A DNA stretch of 64,000 nucleotides from the NCBI GenBank assembly GCA_022821495.1, contig JAJEDN010000118.1:1-64000 (forward strand), given 5' to 3'. The position numbers were made by a program, and so were the translations under genes. Shown one piece after another: positions 31,971 through 40,347 of this stretch. The notes below the pieces were generated by a model, which worked only from the letters and a program-made list of their open reading frames with translations, ran no database searches and had not been told where the DNA came from. Each line of letters opens with the position of its first letter. Position 1 is the stretch's first letter. Origin of the DNA: Candidatus Poribacteria bacterium (lineage in GTDB: Bacteria; Poribacteria; WGA-4E; WGA-3G).

Positions 31971-32447
31971 CTATAAGCGCATAGCGAGGGCGAAAACGAT
32001 TAAGCCTGCAATCAGCGTTAAACCTCTCCAGATATTGATATAGGGACTCTGGTTGTGATGCGCTTCGCTGTCCGGTGGCGTAACCTCAAGATGCCGCCGA
32101 TAGAGCGAACTGTATAATCCCCAAAAGAGTGCCATGAGCCCAAACGCCGCAAGCTTCGCGACGAAAGTTAACACATAGGTTTTGAAATCGCTACCACCCT
32201 GCTGCGTGAAAAACCCGTTATTTAGGGCAACAATAAAGAACACCATCGCGCCCGTTGTCAGGAGGACATGAATCATCAACCGTATCCAAGTCCGAAAACG
32301 GTTGTGGACTGCTAACAGGTCTTGCGGTGGCAAATTTTGTTGCAGGATTGGCATAGCGATGAAGGTAGAAAAGAGGACACCTCCGAACCAGATGATTGCT
32401 GCGATCAGGTGGATGCTTCGGATGACAAGTTCTACGTTCTCCCGCAT
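31971..32447 (-). CDS. CopD-like four-helix membrane protein
   Basis: About 158 residues with four hydrophobic helices (near 8-28, 52-72, 85-105, 138-156 from ATG 32447). The histidine in LVIRSIHLIAAIIWFGG and a second in RLMIHVLLTTGAM are typical of CopD/YcnJ or small haem-binding membrane proteins. The longer frame from 32504 adds 19 residues without family support. It could take part in copper or haem handling. The nearby radical SAM protein might point the same way, but this is inference. Confidence 0.6.
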   Translation of the reverse strand: MRENVELVIRSIHLIAAIIWFGGVLFSTFIAMPILQQNLPPQDLLAVHNRFRTWIRLMIHVLLTTGAMVFFIVALNNGFFTQQGGSDFKTYVLTFVAKLAAFGLMALFWGLYSSLYRRHLEVTPPDSEAHHNQSPYINIWRGLTLIAGLIVFALAMRL

Positions 32448-32559
32448 TATTTTTGTGAATCCCGATTTTTGATAAATGATACCATATTTTGTGCCTAAAG
32501 TCAAATTTGTCTTTAGCTAAGGGCGTGTAAATATTTTGCTAAATTGTAGGTATCGCAAA

Positions 32560-33429
32560 TTATGATTTCAGGTTAACAAAGATGAGAGCAACAGTTGCCA
32601 GCAGGGCACCGATGAGAGAGGTACGGCTCAACCGTTCATGGAGGAACACCATACCGACGAACATCGTGAACAGTACGCCACCGGAACTTGACATCGGAAA
32701 AGCGATTAACGCACTGACTTGATCCAAAGCGATGAGCAGTGCCCAACTGCCACCGACATTACAGACACCTATTAGCACGCCATAGAAGACTTCCCACCAA
32801 TTCGGCCATATTCTCTGATAGAGGCATATACCGAAATAGATAACTGTGGCGACACCGAAAAGTAGACTCATATAGAGCGATTTCTCGTCGATAGGACACA
32901 TTTCGTTGAAGGCTTTCATAGTGAGCCGTGAGATACCGGTAACCAACAGAATCGTAATAGCGACAGCGAATCCCAACCCTTGCGGCACTTCCGGCTTGTC
33001 AGGTGTGAATGCATACGTCGGCTCTTTCTCACGCTGGCTGAGGAGTGGAATCGCTACGAAGGTTAAGAGAAGCCCTATGGTTTGCCATAGGTTTGGAATC
33101 TCTTGCCAGAATATCATTGCTACCAAAATTGGTAACACGATTGACAGTCTGACGAGTGCAGCCGTGACGACAATCCCACTGAGCCGGATACCGATAGTGA
33201 ATAGTTCAAACCCGACAGCATACGTCACGCCATTTGATATGCCTAATGCGAAGGTCAGTTTTGAGAATTCAAAGTCTTGTTCTTGGGAGAGTACCCAGAT
33301 GCTGATGAAGAACGCGGTGAGATAGTTAACAAAACCGATCGGGTTTAGGCGTTGTTGGTTATTTTTCGCGTGCTTGAGAAATAGCCCAAAACCGGAGAGC
33401 AAGATGATGTTGAGTACGAGGAACAACAT
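32560..33429 (-). CDS. EamA/DMT-superfamily transporter
   Basis: A 289-residue membrane protein with about ten predicted helices in two repeats, as in drug/metabolite transporters. The C-terminal repeat includes SALIAFPMSSSGGVLFTMFVGMVFLHERLS, the typical EamA pattern with a glutamate in the second-last helix loop. Substrate unknown. It is followed downstream by the CopD-like gene and preceded by a Gfo/Idh gene on the same strand, with a repeat-rich spacer between. Confidence 0.75.
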   Translation of the reverse strand: MLFLVLNIILLSGFGLFLKHAKNNQQRLNPIGFVNYLTAFFISIWVLSQEQDFEFSKLTFALGISNGVTYAVGFELFTIGIRLSGIVVTAALVRLSIVLPILVAMIFWQEIPNLWQTIGLLLTFVAIPLLSQREKEPTYAFTPDKPEVPQGLGFAVAITILLVTGISRLTMKAFNEMCPIDEKSLYMSLLFGVATVIYFGICLYQRIWPNWWEVFYGVLIGVCNVGGSWALLIALDQVSALIAFPMSSSGGVLFTMFVGMVFLHERLSRTSLIGALLATVALIFVNLKS

Positions 33430-33563
33430 AGGCTTTAAAGGTTGGAAGGTTGGAAGAGTAGCAGACGCATGGCTGGAAGAGTGGAAGTGTTTTTGCTGGG
33501 GTGTTTCCCCTAGGAAGATTGGAACCCATCCTTCCTCCCTTCCAGCCTTCCACTCAAACCCTT
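33430..33563. repeat. Spacer with GGTTGGAAG repeats and the GGGGTGTTTCCCC element
   Basis: The spacer contains GGTTGGAAGGTTGGAAGAG, its inverted partner CTTCCAGCCTTCCACTC, and the short element TTTTTGCTGGGGTGTTTCC (within 33487-33511), the inverse of the cores at 3192-3216 and 3265-3289. The flanking inverted GGAAG/CTTCC tracts could fold into a large hairpin. No gene is visible. Confidence 0.7.
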
Positions 33564-34541
33564 CTATTCCTCCATCGGCAGTGCGACCTTAGTTTTCGCT
33601 TTCGCCGATTCGTAAGTTGCCAAAACGACTTCTACGGCGTGTTTGCCACCTCTGCCGTCAATCATAGGAGTTCTGTCTTCCCGGACGCAGTCAACAAAAT
33701 GGGTTAATTCACCGACGACACCGTGCGGTCCCTCACGATTCGGAACGATTTCTTCCCAGTCGCCGCCTTTCTTTTTTAAATAGGCGAGATCGGATGACAT
33801 ATTCAGACGGAGTGATCCTTCGGAACCGTCGATAATCGTATCGTTGGTGCCGCGTGCGCCGAGGAAACCGCCCCATCGTAAAATACCGACCGCGCCCGAA
33901 TCGTAGCGGATGAGCGAGACGGTGTAATCTTCCCAATCGTCGTGTCCGGAGAAACTTCCCACCTCAGCGGCGACAGTCAGCGCGGTGCCACCGAACCAGT
34001 TAATCAGGTCGGATTTGTGGATACCGTTTTCCAAGAGTCCACCGACAGTGCCGTACCAACTCTCGGGTCTGCTGCGCGGGGCGTTATAGGGACCCGAGTA
34101 GTCAGTTTCAATGTAGGTGATGTCACCGATATCGCCGTTGTCCACCATCTGCCGACCGAGTTCATGGACAGGATAGAAACGCAGCACCTGCCCGACCATC
34201 AGATGCGTCCCTGCCTTATCCGATGCTTCAATCATCGCATCTGCGTCAGCGAGGGTCAAGGAGAGCGGTTTTTCGCAGAAGGCATGCACGCCCGCCTCCG
34301 CTGCATCAACGACGACCTGTGTATGTGCAACAGGGGGTGTCGCGACGACGACAGCGTCCACAACAGCAAATAATTCCTGATAGTCTTGGAAGGCGCGAAT
34401 CTGAAGCCGCTCTGCAACGGCTTCCGCCGCTTCCAAGCGAAGATCTGCGACACCTACAAATTCACAATTTTCAACATTCGGGAGGGCGTTGCAATGGCCG
34501 TTGCCCATGCCGCCGACTCCAACTACACCGATACGAACCAT
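33564..34541 (-). CDS. Gfo/Idh/MocA-family oxidoreductase
   Basis: About 325 residues. Start at ATG 34541 is supported by AAAGGAG upstream and by the Rossmann motif VGVGGMGNGH beginning at residue 6. CEKPLSL near residue 90 carries the family lysine, and LLENGIHKSDLINW near residue 175 the catalytic histidine region. It is an NAD(P)-dependent dehydrogenase of sugars or polyols. The L,D-transpeptidase gene ends 13 bases upstream on the same strand, so the two are probably cotranscribed despite unrelated functions. Confidence 0.85.
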   Translation of the reverse strand: MVRIGVVGVGGMGNGHCNALPNVENCEFVGVADLRLEAAEAVAERLQIRAFQDYQELFAVVDAVVVATPPVAHTQVVVDAAEAGVHAFCEKPLSLTLADADAMIEASDKAGTHLMVGQVLRFYPVHELGRQMVDNGDIGDITYIETDYSGPYNAPRSRPESWYGTVGGLLENGIHKSDLINWFGGTALTVAAEVGSFSGHDDWEDYTVSLIRYDSGAVGILRWGGFLGARGTNDTIIDGSEGSLRLNMSSDLAYLKKKGGDWEEIVPNREGPHGVVGELTHFVDCVREDRTPMIDGRGGKHAVEVVLATYESAKAKTKVALPMEE

Positions 34542-34554
34542 TTTGAATTCTCCT

Positions 34555-35325
34555 TTATTCCAACGAGGGGTCTGAAAACTGATACACACCCTGCCGATTT
34601 ACAGAGATCTTCGGCAGTTTCCGAGACTTTTCAAACCAATTATATCCGATTTTCAGATTTTTCCAAAAGTTTATCAGAGCGTCGTCATTTGGAAAAGTGT
34701 TTTGTAAGCGTCCCATTGTCCGATCATCCAATTCTGTTGGAAAAATGTGCACAGGGATTTTTGCGTGTCCGTTTGATTTCGCTTGAACTGCTAACCAATA
34801 GACCTCCTTAATATATTCATTAGTGATTGGCACACAGCCGATCGTAGTACATCCGCCGTGTATAAATATATCCCCTCCAAGTTCGCCTTTTTTGCCCAAA
34901 ATCTTATCCGCCTGGTTTGGATAATTAATCCCAAGTGATAGGTAAAATTTGCTTTCGGGATTAAATCTATCGATATAATAAAAACCCTCTGGAATTTGCA
35001 AGTCGCCCTCGCGTTTTTTGGGTCCCAAATTTCCTGACGTGCGGCAGATCGGATAGTGTTTCACGAGTTTGAAAACAGCATCGGATGTTGAAAATGCCCA
35101 GACTTCCAAAATCTTTTCTTGTTTGAAGACTCGGATAAAGAGTTTCTGTGGTGGATAGGGGATACCCTGGTCAACAAACAGACTACGAAGTGGACCGTCT
35201 TTTTCTTCAAACGCTGCCTGGGTGCGAGGGTGCCTTCGCTGTTTGTCCGCGAAATTTTGTGGGTCCGTTGGCTGACAAGCACAGATCATCGTAAAAGTGA
35301 AGGAAAGGACAATGTGTAGTTTCAT
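34555..35325 (-). CDS. L,D-transpeptidase (YkuD) lipoprotein-like
   Basis: A 256-residue YkuD-family enzyme that would form or remodel peptidoglycan cross-links or attach proteins to the wall. The active site is IHGGCTTIGCVPI near residues 155-167, with His156 and catalytic Cys164. A short N-terminal signal ends near Cys15/Cys17 (MICAC), which could be a lipobox. TVP38-like gene ends 9 bases upstream and a Gfo/Idh gene follows within 13 bases, so it is in the middle of an operon-like run starting at rsmI. Confidence 0.82.
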   Translation of the reverse strand: MKLHIVLSFTFTMICACQPTDPQNFADKQRRHPRTQAAFEEKDGPLRSLFVDQGIPYPPQKLFIRVFKQEKILEVWAFSTSDAVFKLVKHYPICRTSGNLGPKKREGDLQIPEGFYYIDRFNPESKFYLSLGINYPNQADKILGKKGELGGDIFIHGGCTTIGCVPITNEYIKEVYWLAVQAKSNGHAKIPVHIFPTELDDRTMGRLQNTFPNDDALINFWKNLKIGYNWFEKSRKLPKISVNRQGVYQFSDPSLE

Positions 35326-35334
35326 AATTAGTTG

Positions 35335-36045
35335 TCAGTTTTCAGTACGGTTTTTTCGAGTTTTGACGAGCCATATTATAATTGATAATGAAATTAAAAT
35401 ACAGAAACTCCACAATATCAGTTTGGTGTGTGCAGAAATTCTGTCCCCAAGGTAAGAATAAACCAAGGTGGCTGGCATTTGACCGATGCCAGTGGCAATC
35501 CAAAAACCGAGAAACCGCATCCGAGTCGCCCCTGCAAAATAGCTGACGACATCAAAAGAGATAACCGGAATCAAGCGAGCAATGAGGATGGCGTAAGTGC
35601 CATACTTTTCAACGAAATCGTTTGTTTTGTCTACTGCCGGTTGGCTAACCAGTCGTGTGATCCGTTGAATGCCGAGGTAGCGGGCAATATAGAAGCAGAA
35701 TGCCGCACCGATCATTGAGCTGCTCCAAGATAGGAGCGATCCCCACCAGAAACCAAAAAGTGTGCCGTTTGCAAAGGTAATCAGGAACGCCGGCAGCGGT
35801 GCGATCACGCTCTGAAAGATCATGAGAACCGCTGATATAACAGGCGCGAGTGCACCATAACTTTTGATGTACGCACGTGCCGTTTCAATGCTCTGAAAAG
35901 CAGCGGTGAGTTCAAGGAGATACTCCCAAACCCGCTTGTGATAGACTCCCAGCAGGATTAAACCCATTAGTATCACAAACAGTAATATAATGTGACGCTT
36001 GGTCTGGACGATAGAACGGAGTCTGTCTAATATCTTAGCCTGCAT
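35335..36045 (-). CDS. TVP38/TMEM64 (DedA-like) membrane protein
   Basis: A 236-residue integral membrane protein of the TVP38/TMEM64 or SNARE-associated family. The signature GSLLSWSSSMIGAAFCFYIARYLG near residues 120-143 and FVEKYGTYAILIARLIPVISFDVVSYFAGAT near 170-200 contain the re-entrant G/P/R motifs typical of DedA-type lipid scramblases or transporters. It lies between 3-hydroxyacyl-CoA dehydrogenase and an L,D-transpeptidase, suggesting an envelope role. Its 5' end is partly duplicated upstream (36006-36073). Confidence 0.82.
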   Translation of the reverse strand: MQAKILDRLRSIVQTKRHIILLFVILMGLILLGVYHKRVWEYLLELTAAFQSIETARAYIKSYGALAPVISAVLMIFQSVIAPLPAFLITFANGTLFGFWWGSLLSWSSSMIGAAFCFYIARYLGIQRITRLVSQPAVDKTNDFVEKYGTYAILIARLIPVISFDVVSYFAGATRMRFLGFWIATGIGQMPATLVYSYLGDRISAHTKLILWSFCILISLSIIIWLVKTRKNRTEN

Positions 36046-36073
36046 GTGTGGACGGCAGAACGGAGTCTGTCTA
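36006..36073. repeat. Short direct duplication spanning a gene start
   Basis: The sequence ending AGAACGGAGTCTGTCTA occurs at 36006-36029, inside the first codons of the TVP38 gene, and at 36050-36073, just upstream of its ATG. The period is 44 bases and the copies match at all but two positions. It is a tandem duplication of a gene start like those at 12063-12332 and 23175-23345. Confidence 0.8.
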
Positions 36074-36078
36074 CTACT

Positions 36079-37017
36079 TTATATCTCTTTTGCTTGCTGT
36101 ATCAATGCGCGGTTCATTCGATCTCGAAGTTCCTGTATCTTGTCATCTGTCCAACTATAGAAACCTTCTTTAGACTTTACACCGAGTTTTCCGGATTCAA
36201 CCATTTGTCGGAGGAGCGGATTGATGTCAGCCGAGCTGTTAAGGTCTTTATAGAGTTCTTCAAAGGCGGCAAGCACGAGGTCCCACCCTGCGAGTTCAAA
36301 GACTTCAAAGGGACCGGCGACGCTGAGTCTGCGTCCGAAACTGTTCCGGACGACGAGATCAACGGTTTCTGCACTGGCGATGCCTTGCTCCACGATAGCG
36401 AATGCTTCTCGGATTAAGGCGGCTTGTAACCTCGGTCCGACGAAACCGAGTGCCTCTTTCTCAATAACCGCAGGCGTTTTTCCGATTGCTGTTAAGAGTT
36501 CAAAAGTCACCGCGACCGTTTCATCGGAGGTATCAGGACTGCGAATGAGTTCGACCAAGGGGATCAAGTAGGGCGGATTAAAATAGTGGGTGTTGAGTAT
36601 CTGATCCTTGCGTTTCGCATTCATACCGATCTGGCTTGGCATCAATGCGGTTGTATTGCTCGCTAAGATTGTGTGTGGTGGACAGATCGCATCCAATTCC
36701 TCAAATATCTGCTGTTTTAATGCCAAATTCTCGGTGACGGCTTCGACGACAAAATCGGCGTTTTTGGCGACAGTGGAGAGTTCGGTAGCGGTTTGAACCC
36801 GCTGTAGCGTTGGCGCGATATTCTCTTTTTCAATAACAGCATTTTCAGCGAGTACATTGAGGTTTTTCTCAATCTGGACACGCGCCGTTTCGAGGTGTTC
36901 GTCGGTAACATCGTGCATCAGGACGCGGTAGCCTGCACATGCGAACTCTTGTGCGATGCCGTGTCCCATCAATCCTGCACCGATAACCGCTATTTGCCTG
37001 ATTTCGTCAACTGTCAT
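36079..37017 (-). CDS. 3-hydroxyacyl-CoA dehydrogenase
   Basis: A 312-residue NAD-dependent dehydrogenase of the PaaH/FadB2 type, oxidising 3-hydroxyacyl-CoA or the related 3-hydroxybutyryl-CoA. The Rossmann motif is VIGAGLMGHGIA at residues 11-22. ASNTTAL near residue 118 and the catalytic histidine in LNTHYFNPP near residue 140 follow. The C-terminal dimer domain has GFVGPRLQAALIREA. Length is normal for the single-function enzyme. It follows rsmI on the same strand after 35 bases filled by a repeat. It may work with the acyl-CoA ligase at 1401-3029, by inference. Confidence 0.9.
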   Translation of the reverse strand: MTVDEIRQIAVIGAGLMGHGIAQEFACAGYRVLMHDVTDEHLETARVQIEKNLNVLAENAVIEKENIAPTLQRVQTATELSTVAKNADFVVEAVTENLALKQQIFEELDAICPPHTILASNTTALMPSQIGMNAKRKDQILNTHYFNPPYLIPLVELIRSPDTSDETVAVTFELLTAIGKTPAVIEKEALGFVGPRLQAALIREAFAIVEQGIASAETVDLVVRNSFGRRLSVAGPFEVFELAGWDLVLAAFEELYKDLNSSADINPLLRQMVESGKLGVKSKEGFYSWTDDKIQELRDRMNRALIQQAKEI

Positions 37018-37031
37018 TTTTGCTCCTTTCC

Positions 37032-37062
37032 AGTCCCCCTGATAAGGGGGATTTAGGGGGTT
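37032..37062. repeat. CCCCCTAAATCCCCC repeat supplying the rsmI stop
   Basis: An inverted copy of the CCCCCTAAATCCCCC...GGGGGACT repeat overlaps the last codons of rsmI. Its CCCCCTAA end is read as Pro-stop, so the repeat itself terminates that gene. Confidence 0.8.
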
Positions 37063-37763
37063 TTCGTGTCATCTTTCCTCCTTTTGCCAGCAATAAGAAT
37101 CGTAAATTCGCCGCGTGGCTCAGTATCTCGGAACCTCTCCAAGGCTTCAGTGACATTTCCGCGGAATATCTCTTCAAATTTTTTGGTCAACTCTCGTGTT
37201 ACGACGATGTCGCGCTCACCGATCACTTCACGAACATCTTCAAGGAAACGGCAGAGCCGGTGCGGTGATTCAAAAAAGATTAACGTTCTCGCCTCATCAG
37301 CGAGCGCGCTTAGTTGACGCTTTCTTTTTCCAGATTTTGGTGAGAGAAACCCTTCAAAGGTAAAGTTATGCAGCGGTAACCCAGACACGGAGGCGGCTGT
37401 GATAACGGCTGATGTGCCGGGAATTGGAACAATAGAGATTTCCGCGTCGATGCACCCACGCAGCAGTGGATACCCTGGATCTGAAATAATAGGCGTGCCA
37501 GCATCCGAGACGAGTGCAATTGTTTCACCTGCTTTCATGCGTTCAATCAGTTTGTCCGCCTTCACTTGCTGGTTACCTTCAAAGTAGCTTGTCAGGGGTG
37601 TCTGAATGTTGTAGTGTGTTAGGAGACGGCGTGTTTGACGTGTGTCTTCAGCGGCGATGAGGTCTACCTCTTTGAGGGTACGGAGGGCGCGCAGGGTAAT
37701 GTCCTCTAAATTTCCGATCGGTGTACTAACGAGGTAAAGCGTGCCAGATGGCGTATTTTGCAT
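37053..37763 (-). CDS. rsmI: 16S rRNA 2'-O-ribose C1402 methyltransferase
   Basis: About 236 residues from ATG 37763. RsmI uses SAM to methylate the ribose of C1402 in 16S rRNA. Tetrapyrrole-methylase-fold motifs are visible: YLVSTPIGNLEDITLRAL at the start, AAEDTRQTRRLL, VSDAGTPIISDPGYPLL, PGTSAVITAASVSGLP and FFESPHRL. An upstream in-frame start at 37886 would translate the recurrent leader and is rejected. The stop is embedded in a short repeat. It heads an operon-like series with 3-hydroxyacyl-CoA dehydrogenase, TVP38, L,D-transpeptidase and Gfo/Idh. Confidence 0.92.
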   Translation of the reverse strand: MQNTPSGTLYLVSTPIGNLEDITLRALRTLKEVDLIAAEDTRQTRRLLTHYNIQTPLTSYFEGNQQVKADKLIERMKAGETIALVSDAGTPIISDPGYPLLRGCIDAEISIVPIPGTSAVITAASVSGLPLHNFTFEGFLSPKSGKRKRQLSALADEARTLIFFESPHRLCRFLEDVREVIGERDIVVTRELTKKFEEIFRGNVTEALERFRDTEPRGEFTILIAGKRRKDDTKTP

Positions 37764-37775
37764 TCTTCTAATTTG

Positions 37776-37850
37776 CCTTGCGGTTCGTTCAGAAAAGCTA
37801 TAGCAAAAGCGACCTCTTCCGTATATCCAGCCCGCCCGTTGGTTGGGCTT
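37776..37850 (-). promoter_or_regulatory. Recurrent leader before rsmI
   Basis: Minus strand order: hairpin (GCCCAACCAACGGGCGGGC), GGATATACGGAAGAGG, about 19 bases, TCTGAACGAACCGCAAGG (37776-37793), twelve bases, ATG. Compared with the consensus box the first bases CCTAACCG are TCTGAACG, and the upstream block contains AGA in place of AGG at the potential pairing position. Confidence 0.65.
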
Positions 37851-37930
37851 ATACGAATTTTTAACCGACAGCCGGCTCACAGACAACCATTCCCTTGCTA
37901 TATTGGATGTTTCATGCTAAATTACGGGCA

Positions 37931-38737
37931 ATGAAAGTTACCTACACTATCATAAGTCTTCTGTGGTTGATAACACCTATATATGCGCAGACAGAATACC
38001 CATTTGAATCGGCGCGTCCGCTCTATGTCGGTGCGCGTGCATTAGGGATGGGTAATGCCTTCACCGCCGTAGCAGATGATGCCACTGCCGGTTTCTGGAA
38101 TCCTGCGGGACTCATCCAGTGGCAAGGTGTGAAACTTTTCGGTGTCAATAAGTTTTATAACCGAGAGGATTATCGGTTCGACCCGAAAGGTGTCGGCTAT
38201 AGCTACCGGGGTTATAGTCTCTTCTGGGGCAACAAAATCGCTATCGGCGTTGACAGTGGTGTTCCCGACTTCAACTACTATGGCATCGCCCGCCAGTTCG
38301 GTCCGTATCTCGCTGCAGGATTGAGTCTCAAGTTTAAGCGCAGACACCCGTCCGCTATCTACCAATTTTTCGGGTATCAGACGAACTATGATCTCGGTTT
38401 GCTTTTCAAGCCGCGCCCAGATCTCAAATTCGGATGCCTTGTACAAAACCTTGAAGGTTACAGTATCCAATGGTTGACGCTCGGCACCGCTTACCGCTAC
38501 ACTGACTATCAATTCTCAGTAGATATTGCGTTCCCTACTGACCGAACAACGCCAGAGTTGTTCATCGGTGCTGAGTGGGATCCGTTTCCTGTTATCCCAC
38601 TCCGACTCGGCTTCTCAAACGGGTCACTTACAGCGGGGATGGGGATCATCTGGAAAAGCATACATATTAGTTACGCGCACATCTTTGAGAAGCACTTCGC
38701 ATCCGATTTCATTGAATTAGCTATCAGTTTTCAGTAA
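37931..38737 (+). CDS. PorV/UPF0164-like outer-membrane barrel protein
   Basis: About 268 residues from ATG 37931. A signal peptide ends at PIYAQ. The segment ARALGMGNAFTAVADDATAGFWNPAGL is the opening signature of PorV/FadL/UPF0164-type barrels. The remainder alternates short amphipathic strands (YDLGLLFKPRPDLKFGCLV, FSVDIAFP) to a terminal aromatic Phe-Gln end. It would be a small outer-membrane barrel. It is convergent with the protease gene that ends one base after it. Confidence 0.7.
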   Translation: MKVTYTIISLLWLITPIYAQTEYPFESARPLYVGARALGMGNAFTAVADDATAGFWNPAGLIQWQGVKLFGVNKFYNREDYRFDPKGVGYSYRGYSLFWGNKIAIGVDSGVPDFNYYGIARQFGPYLAAGLSLKFKRRHPSAIYQFFGYQTNYDLGLLFKPRPDLKFGCLVQNLEGYSIQWLTLGTAYRYTDYQFSVDIAFPTDRTTPELFIGAEWDPFPVIPLRLGFSNGSLTAGMGIIWKSIHISYAHIFEKHFASDFIELAISFQ

Positions 38738-38738
38738 A

Positions 38739-40166
38739 CTACTCACTCCCCACCTCTTTCCAGTCCAACGCCTCTTGACTCCATTCAAACTGTTGTAATG
38801 GACCGAATTTAAGGTTGACTGTTAAACTTTTGGGGGTTGGTGAACTGTCAAACAGATTGAAATCCCGGACCACAACGTATGTGTGCTGTCCATCTGTAAT
38901 CGATTTGCACGCCTCAATGAAGTCATCAAGGTTGCGGATCTGTTTTCCGTTTATATCGAGGATGACAATCTTAGAGTTGCCGTTTCGTTCTTGGACACCG
39001 ACCCGTGAAAAACTACTGCCTGCAACGGCATGTGGTAGATAGACACCATCGGCTTCAAGGAAAAGGATACGGCGCAGTTGCGGCGTAATATCGTGAAAGA
39101 TTGCACCACCAAACCTGACGAAACGACGCACTTTCTTCGCCTCCAAGTCCTCTACAGGGACATTAATACTCAAATTTTCTCCGTTCCGAAAGATGTCCAA
39201 ATTGACGCTTTTCCCAACATTCTGATTCAGGAGCGCGTCGAAGGTGTAGAGGTCATCCTTGATAAGTTCGTTATTGATACGATAGATAATATCGGATGCG
39301 CGAAGGTCGGTTTCACCGGTAGTCCTCGGTACAATGGATTCGATTTGGATAACCTTGGGTGTCCCGGCTTTGGAGGGGCCAATCTCTTTTCGCAATTCAG
39401 CGGGGAAGTTAAAGTGCTTGATAGCTTCACCGATAGAGACGAGTTCCAAGTCTACACCGATCTCTCCGCGTTGGATGGGGATACTGTTCCGAATCAATTC
39501 AAGGGCATCGTAGAGGTAATCGATTGGCAGTTCAAAACTGGAGGTATCTGTGCCGCGTGCGTGAATCCCGATCACTTGACCAGCAGTATTCCAGACAGGG
39601 CTTCCGCTGGAGCCGCCTGTCCGGTCAAACGTGGTGTGAATGTAACTGGAGTGCCGATCCCCTTTGTTAACATTAAGGTTCGTAATTCTTCCGAATTTGA
39701 TCGTATATTCCTCTTTCTCGTTGTTACCGATAAGCAAGAGTTCATCCCCAAGCGCGAGCGAGTCCCATTCGCCGAGTTCAACGGCTTGGAGTTCAAATTC
39801 GACCTCGGCAGGATCAATCTGATAAAACCCGAAGTCGTGCGTAGGATCGTAGTAAAGAATCTGTGCTTCCGTGAAACTACCGTCGTGGAAGTTAATTTTG
39901 ACGTAAGAAGGGCTGCTGCCGGTGACGTGACGGTTCGTAGCGATAATACCACGTTCTGCATCAACAACGAAACCGGTGGCAAAATTTGTGCCTTTCACTT
40001 CAGTTTCAAAGACGACTTCCGAGGAGGTTTCAACATTGACCACCATCGGTTTGTAAGCGGCAATCTGTTCTGTCCAGTCATGTTCGGCATTGGCGTTTGC
40101 GAGGAAAATAAAAACGGCAAGAACCGTGAAAACTATACTATTTGTGCGTTCAAAACTCTGTTTCAT
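38739..40166 (-). CDS. HtrA/DegP-like (S1C) serine protease with PDZ domains
   Basis: A 475-residue exported protease. A signal peptide ends at ANA (about 27). The catalytic triad fits His80 (ATNRHV), Asp111 (HDFGF) and Ser187 in TGGSSGSPV. A PDZ-like domain follows from about 215 to 320 (TDLRASDIIYRINNELI), and a second PDZ-like region is near 385-450. The role is probably quality control or signalling in the periplasm. The Ser motif GGSSGSP differs slightly from the usual GNSGGP but is common in trypsin-like bacterial proteases. A consensus-like promoter lies at 40206-40234. Confidence 0.82.
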   Translation of the reverse strand: MKQSFERTNSIVFTVLAVFIFLANANAEHDWTEQIAAYKPMVVNVETSSEVVFETEVKGTNFATGFVVDAERGIIATNRHVTGSSPSYVKINFHDGSFTEAQILYYDPTHDFGFYQIDPAEVEFELQAVELGEWDSLALGDELLLIGNNEKEEYTIKFGRITNLNVNKGDRHSSYIHTTFDRTGGSSGSPVWNTAGQVIGIHARGTDTSSFELPIDYLYDALELIRNSIPIQRGEIGVDLELVSIGEAIKHFNFPAELRKEIGPSKAGTPKVIQIESIVPRTTGETDLRASDIIYRINNELIKDDLYTFDALLNQNVGKSVNLDIFRNGENLSINVPVEDLEAKKVRRFVRFGGAIFHDITPQLRRILFLEADGVYLPHAVAGSSFSRVGVQERNGNSKIVILDINGKQIRNLDDFIEACKSITDGQHTYVVVRDFNLFDSSPTPKSLTVNLKFGPLQQFEWSQEALDWKEVGSE

Positions 40167-40205
40167 AATGTATCCTTTTTGATTGGATTTTTTAAATTTT
40201 TTAAG

Positions 40206-40234
40206 AGTTTAGCACAGCGATTTCAGGATGTCAA
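40206..40234 (-). promoter_or_regulatory. Promoter of the HtrA-like gene
   Basis: On the minus strand TTGACA (40234-40229) and TAAACT (40211-40206) have a 17-base spacer, 40 bases upstream of the ATG. It is divergent from the promoter at 40269-40297. Confidence 0.6.
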
Positions 40235-40268
40235 ATGTTTTTTGGAAACCCAAAATCAAATGCTTACC

Positions 40269-40297
40269 TTGACGAGACCGCTCAAACGTGGTATATT
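40269..40297 (+). promoter_or_regulatory. Promoter of the acetamidase gene
   Basis: TTGACG (40269-40274) and TATATT (40292-40297) have a 17-base spacer, about 50 bases before the ATG at 40348. It faces away from the protease promoter. Confidence 0.6.
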
Positions 40298-40347
40298 GTT
40301 CACAAAACTGCCCAGTCACCTTGAAACGCAGGAGAGGAATTTTAAAA

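Noticed and set aside
37764-37886. N-terminal extension of RsmI
   Set aside because: The extra 41 codons translate the recurrent leader and its hairpin; RsmI similarity starts at ATG 37763.
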